Source: Edaphochlamys debaryana (taxonomy: Eukaryota > Chlorophyta > Chlorophyceae > Chlamydomonadales). Taken from it: a DNA stretch of 64,000 nt. Location: assembly GCA_016858145.1 (NCBI GenBank), contig JAEHOE010000014.1, positions 620,001 through 684,000 on the forward strand, given 5' to 3'. The notes beneath the pieces were generated by a model, which ran no database searches, was not told the DNA's origin, and worked only from the letters and a program-made list of their open reading frames with translations. Each line of letters opens with the position of its first letter. Within the stretch, counting starts at the first letter, position 1. This document shows positions 26,401-38,700 of this stretch, piece by piece. The translations under genes and the position numbers were made by a program.

Positions 26401-29400
26401 TATCCGGCTGCCAGATACGTGGAGGCCGCACGTGTCGGCAGAGCCTGGCTTTGCCGCCGCCAGGAGACAAAGAGCGGTACGGCAACGCCACGCTGCCGCC
26501 AGGACACGAAGAGGGGTACGGCAACGCCCCGCTGCCGCCAGGACACGTAAAGCAGTGCGGCAGCACCCCGCCGTCGATAGGTAGCGGGTAGTGGTACGGC
26601 GGTGCCCACGGCCCCAGGCGAGGCCTTGCCGTGCGGGCAGGGCGTGGCGGAGGCCAGCACGTGAGAGCGTCACCCAGGCAGGCCGTGTCGGCAGAGCTGG
26701 CCCCGCCGCCGCCGGGTCACGGAGAGCGGCGCAGCAACACCCCACTGCCAACTAGGTAACGGAGAGCGGTACGGCCGTGCCCATGGCCCCAGGCGAGGCC
26801 TCGCCGTACGTGTGATCAGGGACTGGCGGAGTCCAGCACGTGACAGCTTGAGCCAACGTCGTTGCCAGCACGGCTACGAACGGCGGGCGGGACAGCGCCT
26901 TCCGCTGCCGCTATCCGGCTGCCAGATACGTGGAGGCCGCACGTGTCGGCAGAGCCTGGCTTTGCCGCCGCCAGGAAACAAAGAGCGGTACGGCAACGCC
27001 ACGCTGCCGCCAGGACACGAAGAGGGGTACGGCAACGCCCCGCTGCCGCCAGGACACGTAAAGCAGTGCGGCAGCACCCCGCCGTCGATAGGTAGCGGGT
27101 AGTGGTACGGCGGTGCCCACGGCCCCAGGCGAGGCCTTGCCATGCGAGCAGGGCGTGGCGGACGGCAGAACGTGAGAGCGTCACCCAGGCAGGCCGTGTC
27201 GGCAGAGCCTGGCCCCGCCGCCGCAGGGTCACGGAAAGCGGCGCAGCAACGCCCCACTGCCACTTATGTTACGCAGAGCGGTACGGCGTACCCATGGCCC
27301 CAGGCGAGGCCTCGCCGTACGTGTGATCAGGGACTGGCGGAGTCCAGCACGTGATAGCTTGAGCCAACGTCGTTGCCAGCACGGCTACGAACGGCGGGCG
27401 GGACAGCGCCTTCCGCTGCCGCTATCCGGCTGCCAGATACGTGGAGGCCGCACGTGTCGGCAGAGCCTGGCTTTGCCGCCGCCAGGAAACAAAGAGCGGT
27501 ACGGCAACGCCACGCTGCCGCCAGGACACGAAGAGGGGTACGGCAACGCCCCGCTGCCGCCAGGACACGTAAAGCAGTGCGGCAGCACCCCGCCGTCGAT
27601 AGGTAGCGGGTAGTGGTACGGCGGTGCCCACGGCCCCAGGCGAGGCCTTGCCGTGCGGGCAGGGCGTGGCGGACGGCAGAACGTGAGAGCGTCACCCAGG
27701 CAGGCCGTGTCGGCAGAGCCTGGCCCCGCCGCCGCCAGGTAACGGAAGAGCGGTACGCAGCAACGCCCCACTGCCAACTAGTGTAACGGAGAGCGGTACG
27801 GCCGTGCCCATGGCCCCAGGCGAGGCCTCGCCGTACGTGTGATCAGGGACTGGCGGAGTCCAGCACGTGACAGCTTGAGCCAACGTCGTTGCCAGCACGG
27901 CTACGAACGGCGGGCGGGACAGCGCCTTCCGCTGCCGCTATCCGGCTGCCAGATACGTGGAGGCCGCACGTGTCGGCAGAGCCTGGCTTTGCCGCCGCCA
28001 GGAGACAAAGAGCGGTACGGCAACGCCACGCTGCCGCCAGGACACGAAGAGGGGTACGGCAACGCCCCGCTGCCGCCAGGACACGTAAAGCAGTGCGGCA
28101 GCACCCCGCCGTCGATAGGTAGCGGGTAGTGGTACGGCGGTGCCCACGGCCCCAGGCGAGGCCTTGCCATGCGAGCAGGGCGTGGCGGAGGCCAGCACGT
28201 GAGAGCGTCACCCAGGCAGGCCGTGTCGGCAGAGCCTGGCCCCGCCGCCGCCAGGAAACAAAGAGCGGTACGGCAACGCCCCACTGCCACTTGTGTAACG
28301 GAGAGCGGTACGGCGGTGCCCATGGCCCCAGGCGAGGCCTCGCCGTGAGATCAGGGACTGGCGGAGGCCAGCACGTGACAGCTTGAGCCAACGTCGTTGC
28401 CAGCACGGCTACGAACGGCGGGCGGGACAGCGCCTTCCGCTGCCGCTATCCGGCTGCCAGATACGTGGAGGCCGCACGTGTCGGCAGAGCCTGGCTTTGC
28501 CGCCTCCAGGAGACAAAGAGCGGTACGGCAACGCCACGCTGCCGCCAGGACATGAAGAGGGGTACGGCAACGCCCCGCTGCCGCCAGGACACGTAAAGCA
28601 GTGCGGCAGCACCCCGCCGTCGATAGGTAGCGGGTAGTGGTACGGCGGTGCCCACGGCCCCAGGCGAGGCCTTGCCATGCGAGCAGGGCGTGGCGGACGG
28701 CAGAACGTGAGAGCGTCACCCAGGCAGGCCGTGTCGGCAGAGCCTGGCCCCGCCGCCGCCGGGTCACGGAGAGCGGCGCAGCAACACCCCACTGCCACTT
28801 ATGTTACGGAGAGCGGTACGGCGGTACCCATGGCCCCAGGCGAGGCCTCGCCGTGAGATCAGGGACTGGCGGAGTCCAGCACGTGACAGCTTGAGCCAAC
28901 GTCGTTGCCAGCACGGTCCCGAACGGCGGGCGGGACAGCGCCTTCCGCTGCCGCTATCCGGCTGCCGGATACGTGGAGGCCGCACGTGTCGGCAGAGCCG
29001 GGCCCCGCCGCCGCCAGGAAACAAAGAGCGGTACGGCAACGCCCCACTGCCACTTGTGTAACGGAGAGCGGTACGGCCGTGCCCATGGCCCCAGGCGAGG
29101 CCTCGCATACGTGTGATCAGGGACTGGCGGAGTCCAGCACGTGACAGCTTGAGCCAACGTCGTTGCCAGCACGGCTACGAACGGCGGGCGGGACAGCGCC
29201 TTCCGCTGCCGCTATCCGGCTGCCAGATACGTGGAGGCCGCACGTGTCGGCAGAGCCTGGCTTTGCCGCCGCCAGGAAACAAAGAGCGGTACGGCAACGC
29301 CACGCTGCCGCCAGGACACGAAGAGGGGTACGGCAACGCCCCGCTGCCGCCAGGACACGTAAAGCAGTGCGGCAGCACCCCGCCGTCGATAGGTAGCGGG

Positions 29401-29623
29401 TAGTGGTACGGCGGTGCCCACGGCCCCAGGCGAGGCCTTGCCGTGCGGGCAGGGCGTGGCGGAGGCCAGCACGTGAGAGCGTCACCCAGGCAGGCCGTGT
29501 CGGCAGAGCTGGCCCCGCCGCCGCCGGGTCACGGAGAGCGGCGCAGCAACACCCCACTGCCAACTAGGTAACGGAGAGCGGTACGGCGGTGCCCATGGCC
29601 CCAGGCGAGGCCTCGCCGTACGT

Positions 29624-32600
29624 GTGATCAGGGACTGGCGGAGTCCAGCACGTGACAGCTTGAGCCAACGTCGTTGCCAGCACGGCTACGAACGGCGGGC
29701 GGGACAGCGCCTTCCGCTGCCGCTATCCGGCTGCCAGATACGTGGAGGCCGCACGTGTCGGCAGAGCCTGGCTTTGCCGCCGCCAGGAAACAAAGAGCGG
29801 TACGGCAACGCCACGCTGCCGCCAGGACACGTAAAGCAGTGCGGCAGCACCCCGCCGTCGATAGGTAGCGGGTAGTGGTACGGCGGTGCCCACGGCCCCA
29901 GGCGAGGCCTTGCCATGCGAGCAGGGCGTGGCGGACGGCAGAACGTGAGAGCGTCACCCAGGCAGGCCGTGTCGGCAGAGCCTGGCCCCGCCGCCGCCGG
30001 GTCACGGAAAGCGGCGCAGCAACGCCCCACTGCCACTTATGTTACGGAGAGCGGTACGGCGGTACCCATGGCCCCAGGCGAGGCCTCGCCGTGAGATCAG
30101 GGACTGGCGAAGGCCAGCACGTGTGAGCTTGAGCCAACGTCGTTGCCAGCACGGTTTTGAACGGCGGGTTGGACAGCGCCTTCCGCTGCCGCTATCCGGC
30201 TGCCGGATACGTGGTGGCCGCACGTGTAGGCAGAGCCTGGCCTTGCCGCCGCCGGCATTCGGAGAGCAGTACGGCAACGCCCCGCTGCCGCCAGGACACG
30301 AGGAGGGGTACGGCAACGCCCCGCTGCCGCCAGGACACGTGAAGCAGTACGGCAGCGCCCCCCCGCCGATAGGTAGCGGGTAGTGGTACGGCGGTGCCCA
30401 CGGCTCCAGGCGAGGCCTTGCCGTGCGAGCAGGGCGTGGCGGAGGTCAGCACGTGAGAGCGTCAACCAGGCAGGCCGTGTCGGCAGAGCTGGCCCCGCCG
30501 CCGCCAGGAGACAAAGAGCGGTACGGCAACACCCCGCTGCCAATTAGGTAACGGAGAGCGGTACGGCGGTGCCCATGGCCCCAGGCGAGGCCTCGCCGTG
30601 AGATCAGGGACTGGCGGAGTCCAGCACGTGACAGCTTGAGCCAACGTCGTTGCCAGCACGGTCCCGAACGGCGGGCGGGACAGCGCCTTCCGCTGCCGCT
30701 ATCCGGCTGCCGGATACGTGGAGGCCGCACGTGTCGGCAGAGCCTGGCCCCGCCGCCGCCAGGAAACAAAGAGCGGTACGGCAACGCCCCACTGCCAATT
30801 AGGTAACGGAGAGCGGTACGGCCGTGCCCATGGCCCCAGGCGAGGCCTCGCCGTACGTGTGATCAGGGACTGGCGGAGTCCAGCACGTGACAGCTTGAGC
30901 CAACGTCGTTGCCAGCACGGCTACGAACGGCGGGCGGGACAGCGCCTTCCGCTGCCGCTATCCGGCTGCCAGATACGTGGAGGCCGCACGTGTCGGCAGA
31001 GCCTGGCTTTGCCGCCGCCAGGAGACAAAGAGCGGTACGGCAACGCCACGCTGCCGCCAGGACACGAAGAGGGGTACGGCAACGCCCCGCTGCCGCCAGG
31101 ACACGTAAAGCAGTGCGGCAGCACCCCGCCGTCGATAGGTAGCGGGTAGTGGTACGGCGGTGCCCACGGCCCCAGGCGAGGCCTTGCCGTGCGGGCAGGG
31201 CGTGGCGGAGGCCAGCACGTGAGAGCGTCACCCAGGCAGGCCGTGTCGGCAGAGCCTGGCCCCGCCGCCGCCAGGAAACAAAGAGCGGTACGGCAACGCC
31301 CCACTGCCACTTGTGTAACGGAGAGAGGTACGGCCGTGCCTATGGCCCCAGGCGAGGCCTCGCCGTACGTGTGATCAGGGACTGGCGGAGTCCAGCACGT
31401 GACAGCTTGAGCCAACGTCGTTGCCAGCACGGTCCCGAACGGCGGGCGGGACAGCGACTTCCGCTGCCGCTATCCGGCTGCCAGATACGTGGAGGCCGCA
31501 CGTGTCGGCAGAGCCTGGCTTTGCCGCCGCCAGGAAACAAAGAGCGGTACGGCAACGCCACGCTGCCGCCAGGACACGAAGAGGGGTACGGCAACGCCCC
31601 GCTGCCGCCAGGACACGTAAAGCAGTGCGGCAGCACCCCGCCGTCGATAGGTAGCGGGTAGTGGTACGGCGGTGCCCACGGCCCCAGGCGAGGCCTTGCC
31701 GTGCGGGCAGGGCGTGGCGGAGGCCAGCACGTGAGAGCGTCACCCAGGCAGGCCGTGTCGGCAGAGCTGGCCCCGCCGCCGCCGGGTCACGGAGAGCGGC
31801 GCAGCAACACCCCACTGCCAACTAGGTAACGGAGAGCGGTACGGCGGTGCCCATGGCCCCAGGCGAGGCCTCGCCGTACGTGTGATCAGGGACTGGCGGA
31901 GTCCAGCACGTGACAGCTTGAGCCAACGTCGTTGCCAGCACGGCTACGAACGGCGGGCGGGACAGCGCCTTCCGCTGCCGCTATCCGGCTGCCAGATACG
32001 TGGAGGCCGCACGTGTCGGCAGAGCCTGGCTTTGCCGCCGCCAGGAAACAAAGAGCGGTACGGCAACGCCACGCTGCCGCCAGGACACGTAAAGCAGTGC
32101 GGCAGCACCCCGCCGTCGATAGGTAGCGGGTAGTGGTACGGCGGTGCCCACGGCCCCAGGCGAGGCCTTGCCATGCGAGCAGGGCGTGGCGGACGGCAGA
32201 ACGTGAGAGCGTCACCCAGGCAGGCCGTGTCGGCAGAGCCTGGCCCCGCCGCCGCCGGGTCACGGAAAGCGGCGCAGCAACGCCCCACTGCCACTTATGT
32301 TACGGAGAGCGGTACGGCGGTACCCATGGCCCCAGGCGAGGCCTCGCCGTGAGATCAGGGACTGGCGAAGGCCAGCACGTGTGAGCTTGAGCCAACGTCG
32401 TTGCCAGCACGGTTTTGAACGGCGGGTTGGACAGCGCCTTCCGCTGCCGCTATCCGGCTGCCGGATACGTGGTGGCCGCACGTGTAGGCAGAGCCTGGCC
32501 TTGCCGCCGCCGGCATTCGGAGAGCAGTACGGCAACGCCCCGCTGCCGCCAGGACACGAGGAGGGGTACGGCAACGCCCCGCTGCCGCCAGGACACGTGA

Positions 32601-34139
32601 AGCAGTACGGCAGCGCCCCCCCGCCGATAGGTAGCGGGTAGTGGTACGGCGGTGCCCACGGCTCCAGGCGAGGCCTTGCCGTGCGAGCAGGGCGTGGCGG
32701 AGGTCAGCACGTGAGAGCGTCAACCAGGCAGGCCGTGTCGGCAGAGCTGGCCCCGCCGCCGCCAGGAGACAAAGAGCGGTACGGCAACACCCCGCTGCCA
32801 ATTAGGTAACGGAGAGCGGTACGGCGGTGCCCATGGCCCCAGGCGAGGCCTCGCCGTGAGATCAGGGACTGGCGGAGTCCAGCACGTGACAGCTTGAGCC
32901 AACGTCGTTGCCAGCACGGTCCCGAACGGCGGGCGGGACAGCGCCTTCCGCTGCCGCTATCCGGCTGCCGGATACGTGGAGGCCGCACGTGTCGGCAGAG
33001 CCTGGCCCCGCCGCCGCCAGGAAACAAAGAGCGGTACGGCAACGCCCCACTGCCAATTAGGTAACGGAGAGCGGTACGGCCGTGCCCATGGCCCCAGGCG
33101 AGGCCTCGCCGTACGTGTGATCAGGGACTGGCGGAGTCCAGCACGTGACAGCTTGAGCCAACGTCGTTGCCAGCACGGCTACGAACGGCGGGCGGGACAG
33201 CGCCTTCCGCTGCCGCTATCCGGCTGCCAGATACGTGGAGGCCGCACGTGTCGGCAGAGCCTGGCTTTGCCGCCGCCAGGAGACAAAGAGCGGTACGGCA
33301 ACGCCACGCTGCCGCCAGGACACGAAGAGGGGTACGGCAACGCCCCGCTGCCGCCAGGACACGTAAAGCAGTGCGGCAGCACCCCGCCGTCGATAGGTAG
33401 CGGGTAGTGGTACGGCGGTGCCCACGGCCCCAGGCGAGGCCTTGCCGTGCGGGCAGGGCGTGGCGGAGGCCAGCACGTGAGAGCGTCACCCAGGCAGGCC
33501 GTGTCGGCAGAGCCTGGCCCCGCCGCCGCCAGGAAACAAAGAGCGGTACGGCAACGCCCCACTGCCACTTGTGTAACGGAGAGAGGTACGGCCGTGCCTA
33601 TGGCCCCAGGCGAGGCCTCGCCGTACGTGTGATCAGGGACTGGCGGAGTCCAGCACGTGACAGCTTGAGCCAACGTCGTTGCCAGCACGGTCCCGAACGG
33701 CGGGCGGGACAGCGACTTCCGCTGCCGCTATCCGGCTGCCAGATACGTGGAGGCCGCACGTGTCGGCAGAGCCTGGCTTTGCCGCCGCCAGGAAACAAAG
33801 AGCGGTACGGCAACGCCACGCTGCCGCCAGGACACGAAGAGGGGTACGGCAACGCCCCGCTGCCGCCAGGACACGTAAAGCAGTGCGGCAGCACCCCGCC
33901 GTCGATAGGTAGCGGGTAGTGGTACGGCGGTGCCCACGGCCCCAGGCGAGGCCTTGCCGTGCGGGCAGGGCGTGGCGGAGGCCAGCACGTGAGAGCGTCA
34001 CCCAGGCAGGCCGTGTCGGCAGAGCTGGCCCCGCCGCCGCCGGGTCACGGAGAGCGGCGCAGCAACACCCCACTGCCAACTAGGTAACGGAGAGCGGTAC
34101 GGCGGTGCCCATGGCCCCAGGCGAGGCGTCGCCGTACGT
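29624..34139. repeat. Higher-order block, 2258-bp period, two near-identical copies
   Basis: Copy one is about 29624-31881 and copy two about 31882-34139. Starts 29875, 30383, 31149, 31661 recur at 32133, 32641, 33407, 33919. Internal spacings are 508, 766, 512 and 472 bp. The 472-bp unit lacks exactly one 39-bp subrepeat, and both copies share that deletion and the same GTTTTGAACGG variant (30155 and 32413). A C-to-G change near 34127 (gcctcgcc to gcgtcgcc) marks the end of the second copy. Confidence 0.88.
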
Positions 34140-37100
34140 GTGATCAGGGACTGGCGGAGTCCAGCACGTGACAGCTTGAGCCAACGTCGTTGCCAGCACG
34201 GCTACGAACGGCGGGCGGGACAGCGCCTTCCGCTGCCGCTATCCGGCTGCCAGATACGTGGAGGCCGCACGTGTCGGCAGAGCCTGGCTTTGCCGCCGCC
34301 AGGAAACAAAGAGCGGTACGGCAACGCCACGCTGCCGCCAGGACACGAAGAGGGGTACGGCAACGCCCCGCTGCCGCCAGGACACGTAAAGCAGTGCGGC
34401 AGCACCCCGCCGTCGATAGGTAGCGGGTAGTGGTACGGCGGTGCCCACGGCCCCAGGCGAGGCCTTGCCATGCGAGCAGGGCGTGGCGGAGGCCAGCACG
34501 TGAGAGCGTCACCCAGGCAGGCCGTGTCGGCAGAGCCTGGCCCCGCCGCCGCCAGGAAACAAAGAGCGGTACGGCAACGCCCCACTGCCACTTGTGTAAC
34601 GGAGAGCGGTACGGCGGTGCCCATGGCCCCAGGCGAGGCCTCGCCGTGAGATCAGGGACTGGCGGAGGCCAGCACGTGACAGCTTGAGCCAACGTCGTTG
34701 CCAGCACGGTCCCGAACGGCGGGCGGGACAGCGACTTCCGCTGCCGCTATCCGGCTGCCAGATACGTGGAGGCCGCACGTGTCGGCAGAGCCTGGCTTTG
34801 CCGCCGCCAGGAAACAAAGAGCGGTACGGCAACGCCACGCTGCCGCCAGGACACGAAGAGGGGTACGGCAACGCCCCGCTGCCGCCAGGACACGTAAAGC
34901 AGTGCGGCAGCACCCCGCCGTCGATAGGTAGCGGGTAGTGGTACGGCGGTGCCCACGGCCCCAGGCGAGGCCTTGCCGTGCGGGCAGGGCGTGGCGGACG
35001 GCAGAACGTGAGAGCGTCACCCAGGCAGGCCGTGTCGGCAGAGCCTGGCCCCGCCGCCGCCAGGAAACAAAGAGCGGTACGGCAACGCCCCACTGCCACT
35101 TGTGTAACGGAGAGCGGTACGGCGGTGCCCATGGCCCCAGGCGAGGCCTCGCCGTGAGATCAGGGACTGGCGGAGGCCAGCACGTGACAGCTTGAGCCAA
35201 CGTCGTTGCCAGCACGGTCCCGAACGGCGGGCGGGACAGCGACTTCCGCTGCCGCTATCCGGCTGCCAGATACGTGGAGGCCGCACGTGTCGGCAGAGCC
35301 TGGCTTTGCCGCCGCCAGGAAACAAAGAGCGGTACGGCAACGCCACGCTGCCGCCAGGACACGAAGAGGGGTACGGCAACGCCCCGCTGCCGCCAGGACA
35401 CGTAAAGCAGTGCGGCAGCACCCCGCCGTCGATAGGTAGCGGGTAGTGGTACGGCGGTGCCCACGGCCCCAGGCGAGGCCTTGCCGTGCGGGCAGGGCGT
35501 GGCGGACGGCAGAACGTGAGAGCGTCACCCAGGCAGGCCGTGTCGGCAGAGCCTGGCCCCGCCGCCGCCAGGAAACAAAGAGCGGTACGGCAACGCCCCA
35601 CTGCCACTTGTGTAACGGAGAAAGGTACGGCCGTGCCTATGGCCCCAGGCGAGGCCTCGCCGTACGTGTGATCAGGGACTGGCGGAGTCCAGCACGTGAC
35701 AGCTTGAGCCAACGTCGTTGCCAGCACGGCTACGAACGGCGGGCGGGACAGCGCCTTCCGCTGCCGCTATCCGGCTGCCAGATACGTGGAGGCCGCACGT
35801 GTCGGCAGAGCCTGGCTTTGCCGCCGCCAGGAAACAAAGAGCGGTACGGCAACGCCACGCTGCCGCCAGGACACGAAGAGGGGTACGGCAACGCCCCGCT
35901 GCCGCCAGGACACGTAAAGCAGTGCGGCAGCACCCCGCCGTCGATAGGTAGCGGGTAGTGGTACGGCGGTGCCCACGGCCCCAGGCGAGGCCTTGCCGTG
36001 CGGGCAGGGCGTGGCGGAGGCCAGCACGTGAGAGCGTCACCCAGGCAGGCCGTGTCGGCAGAGCCTGGCCCCGCCGCCGCCAGGAAACAAAGAGCGGTAC
36101 GGCAACGCCCCACTGCCACTTGTGTAACGGAGAGAGGTACGGCCGTGCCTATGGCCCCAGGCGAGGCCTCGCCGTACGTGTGATCAGGGACTGGCGGAGT
36201 CCAGCACGTGACAGCTTGAGCCAACGTCGTTGCCAGCACGGTCCCGAACGGCGGGCGGGACAGCGACTTCCGCTGCCGCTATCCGGCTGCCAGATACGTG
36301 GAGGCCGCACGTGTCGGCAGAGCCTGGCTTTGCCGCCGCCAGGAAACAAAGAGCGGTACGGCAACGCCACGCTGCCGCCAGGACACGAAGAGGGGTACGG
36401 CAACGCCCCGCTGCCGCCAGGACACGTAAAGCAGTGCGGCAGCACCCCGCCGTCGATAGGTAGCGGGTAGTGGTACGGCGGTGCCCACGGCCCCAGGCGA
36501 GGCCTTGCCGTGCGGGCAGGGCGTGGCGGAGGCCAGCACGTGAGAGCGTCACCCAGGCAGGCCGTGTCGGCAGAGCTGGCCCCGCCGCCGCCGGGTCACG
36601 GAGAGCGGCGCAGCAACACCCCACTGCCAACTAGGTAACGGAGAGCGGTACGGCGGTGCCCATGGCCCCAGGCGAGGCGTCGCCGTACGTGTGATCAGGG
36701 ACTGGCGGAGTCCAGCACGTGACAGCTTGAGCCAACGTCGTTGCCAGCACGGCTACGAACGGCGGGCGGGACAGCGCCTTCCGCTGCCGCTATCCGGCTG
36801 CCAGATACGTGGAGGCCGCACGTGTCGGCAGAGCCTGGCTTTGCCGCCGCCAGGAAACAAAGAGCGGTACGGCAACGCCACGCTGCCGCCAGGACACGAA
36901 GAGGGGTACGGCAACGCCCCGCTGCCGCCAGGACACGTAAAGCAGTGCGGCAGCACCCCGCCGTCGATAGGTAGCGGGTAGTGGTACGGCGGTGCCCACG
37001 GCCCCAGGCGAGGCCTTGCCATGCGAGCAGGGCGTGGCGGAGGCCAGCACGTGAGAGCGTCACCCAGGCAGGCCGTGTCGGCAGAGCCTGGCCCCGCCGC

Positions 37101-38700
37101 CGCCAGGAAACAAAGAGCGGTACGGCAACGCCCCACTGCCACTTGTGTAACGGAGAGCGGTACGGCGGTGCCCATGGCCCCAGGCGAGGCCTCGCCGTGA
37201 GATCAGGGACTGGCGGAGGCCAGCACGTGACAGCTTGAGCCAACGTCGTTGCCAGCACGGTCCCGAACGGCGGGCGGGACAGCGACTTCCGCTGCCGCTA
37301 TCCGGCTGCCAGATACGTGGAGGCCGCACGTGTCGGCAGAGCCTGGCTTTGCCGCCGCCAGGAAACAAAGAGCGGTACGGCAACGCCACGCTGCCGCCAG
37401 GACACGAAGAGGGGTACGGCAACGCCCCGCTGCCGCCAGGACACGTAAAGCAGTGCGGCAGCACCCCGCCGTCGATAGGTAGCGGGTAGTGGTACGGCGG
37501 TGCCCACGGCCCCAGGCGAGGCCTTGCCGTGCGGGCAGGGCGTGGCGGACGGCAGAACGTGAGAGCGTCACCCAGGCAGGCCGTGTCGGCAGAGCCTGGC
37601 CCCGCCGCCGCCAGGAAACAAAGAGCGGTACGGCAACGCCCCACTGCCACTTGTGTAACGGAGAAAGGTACGGCGGTGCCCATGGCCCCAGGCGAGGCCT
37701 CGCCGTGAGATCAGGGACTGGCGGAGGCCAGCACGTGACAGCTTGAGCCAACGTCGTTGCCAGCACGGTCCCGAACGGCGGGCGGGACAGCGACTTCCGC
37801 TGCCGCTATCCGGCTGCCAGATACGTGGAGGCCGCACGTGTCGGCAGAGCCTGGCTTTGCCGCCGCCAGGAAACAAAGAGCGGTACGGCAACGCCACGCT
37901 GCCGCCAGGACACGAAGAGGGGTACGGCAACGCCCCGCTGCCGCCAGGACACGTAAAGCAGTGCGGCAGCACCCCGCCGTCGATAGGTAGCGGGTAGTGG
38001 TACGGCGGTGCCCACGGCCCCAGGCGAGGCCTTGCCGTGCGGGCAGGGCGTGGCGGACGGCAGAACGTGAGAGCGTCACCCAGGCAGGCCGTGTCGGCAG
38101 AGCCTGGCCCCGCCGCCGCCAGGAAACAAAGAGCGGTACGGCAACGCCCCACTGCCACTTGTGTAACGGAGAAAGGTACGGCCGTGCCTATGGCCCCAGG
38201 CGAGGCCTCGCCGTACGTGTGATCAGGGACTGGCGGAGTCCAGCACGTGACAGCTTGAGCCAACGTCGTTGCCAGCACGGCTACGAACGGCGGGCGGGAC
38301 AGCGCCTTCCGCTGCCGCTATCCGGCTGCCAGATACGTGGAGGCCGCACGTGTCGGCAGAGCCTGGCTTTGCCGCCGCCAGGAAACAAAGAGCGGTACGG
38401 CAACGCCACGCTGCCGCCAGGACACGAAGAGGGGTACGGCAACGCCCCGCTGCCGCCAGGACACGTAAAGCAGTGCGGCAGCACCCCGCCGTCGATAGGT
38501 AGCGGGTAGTGGTACGGCGGTGCCCACGGCCCCAGGCGAGGCCTTGCCGTGCGGGCAGGGCGTGGCGGAGGCCAGCACGTGAGAGCGTCACCCAGGCAGG
38601 CCGTGTCGGCAGAGCCTGGCCCCGCCGCCGCCAGGAAACAAAGAGCGGTACGGCAACGCCCCACTGCCAAATAGGTAACGGAGAGCGGTACGGCGGTGCC
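34140..38700. repeat. Higher-order block, 2551-bp period (five monomers)
   Basis: Starts at 34430, 34938, 35446, 35958 and 36470 recur at 36981, 37489, 37997, 38509 and 39021, with spacings 508, 508, 512, 512, 511. The long minus-strand frames at 35017 and 37568 translate identically except for one residue. Both copies contain the rare gagaaagg variant, and the second has an additional copy of it. Agreement weakens after about 38.65 kb, where the junction reads AAATAGGTAACG. Confidence 0.82.
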
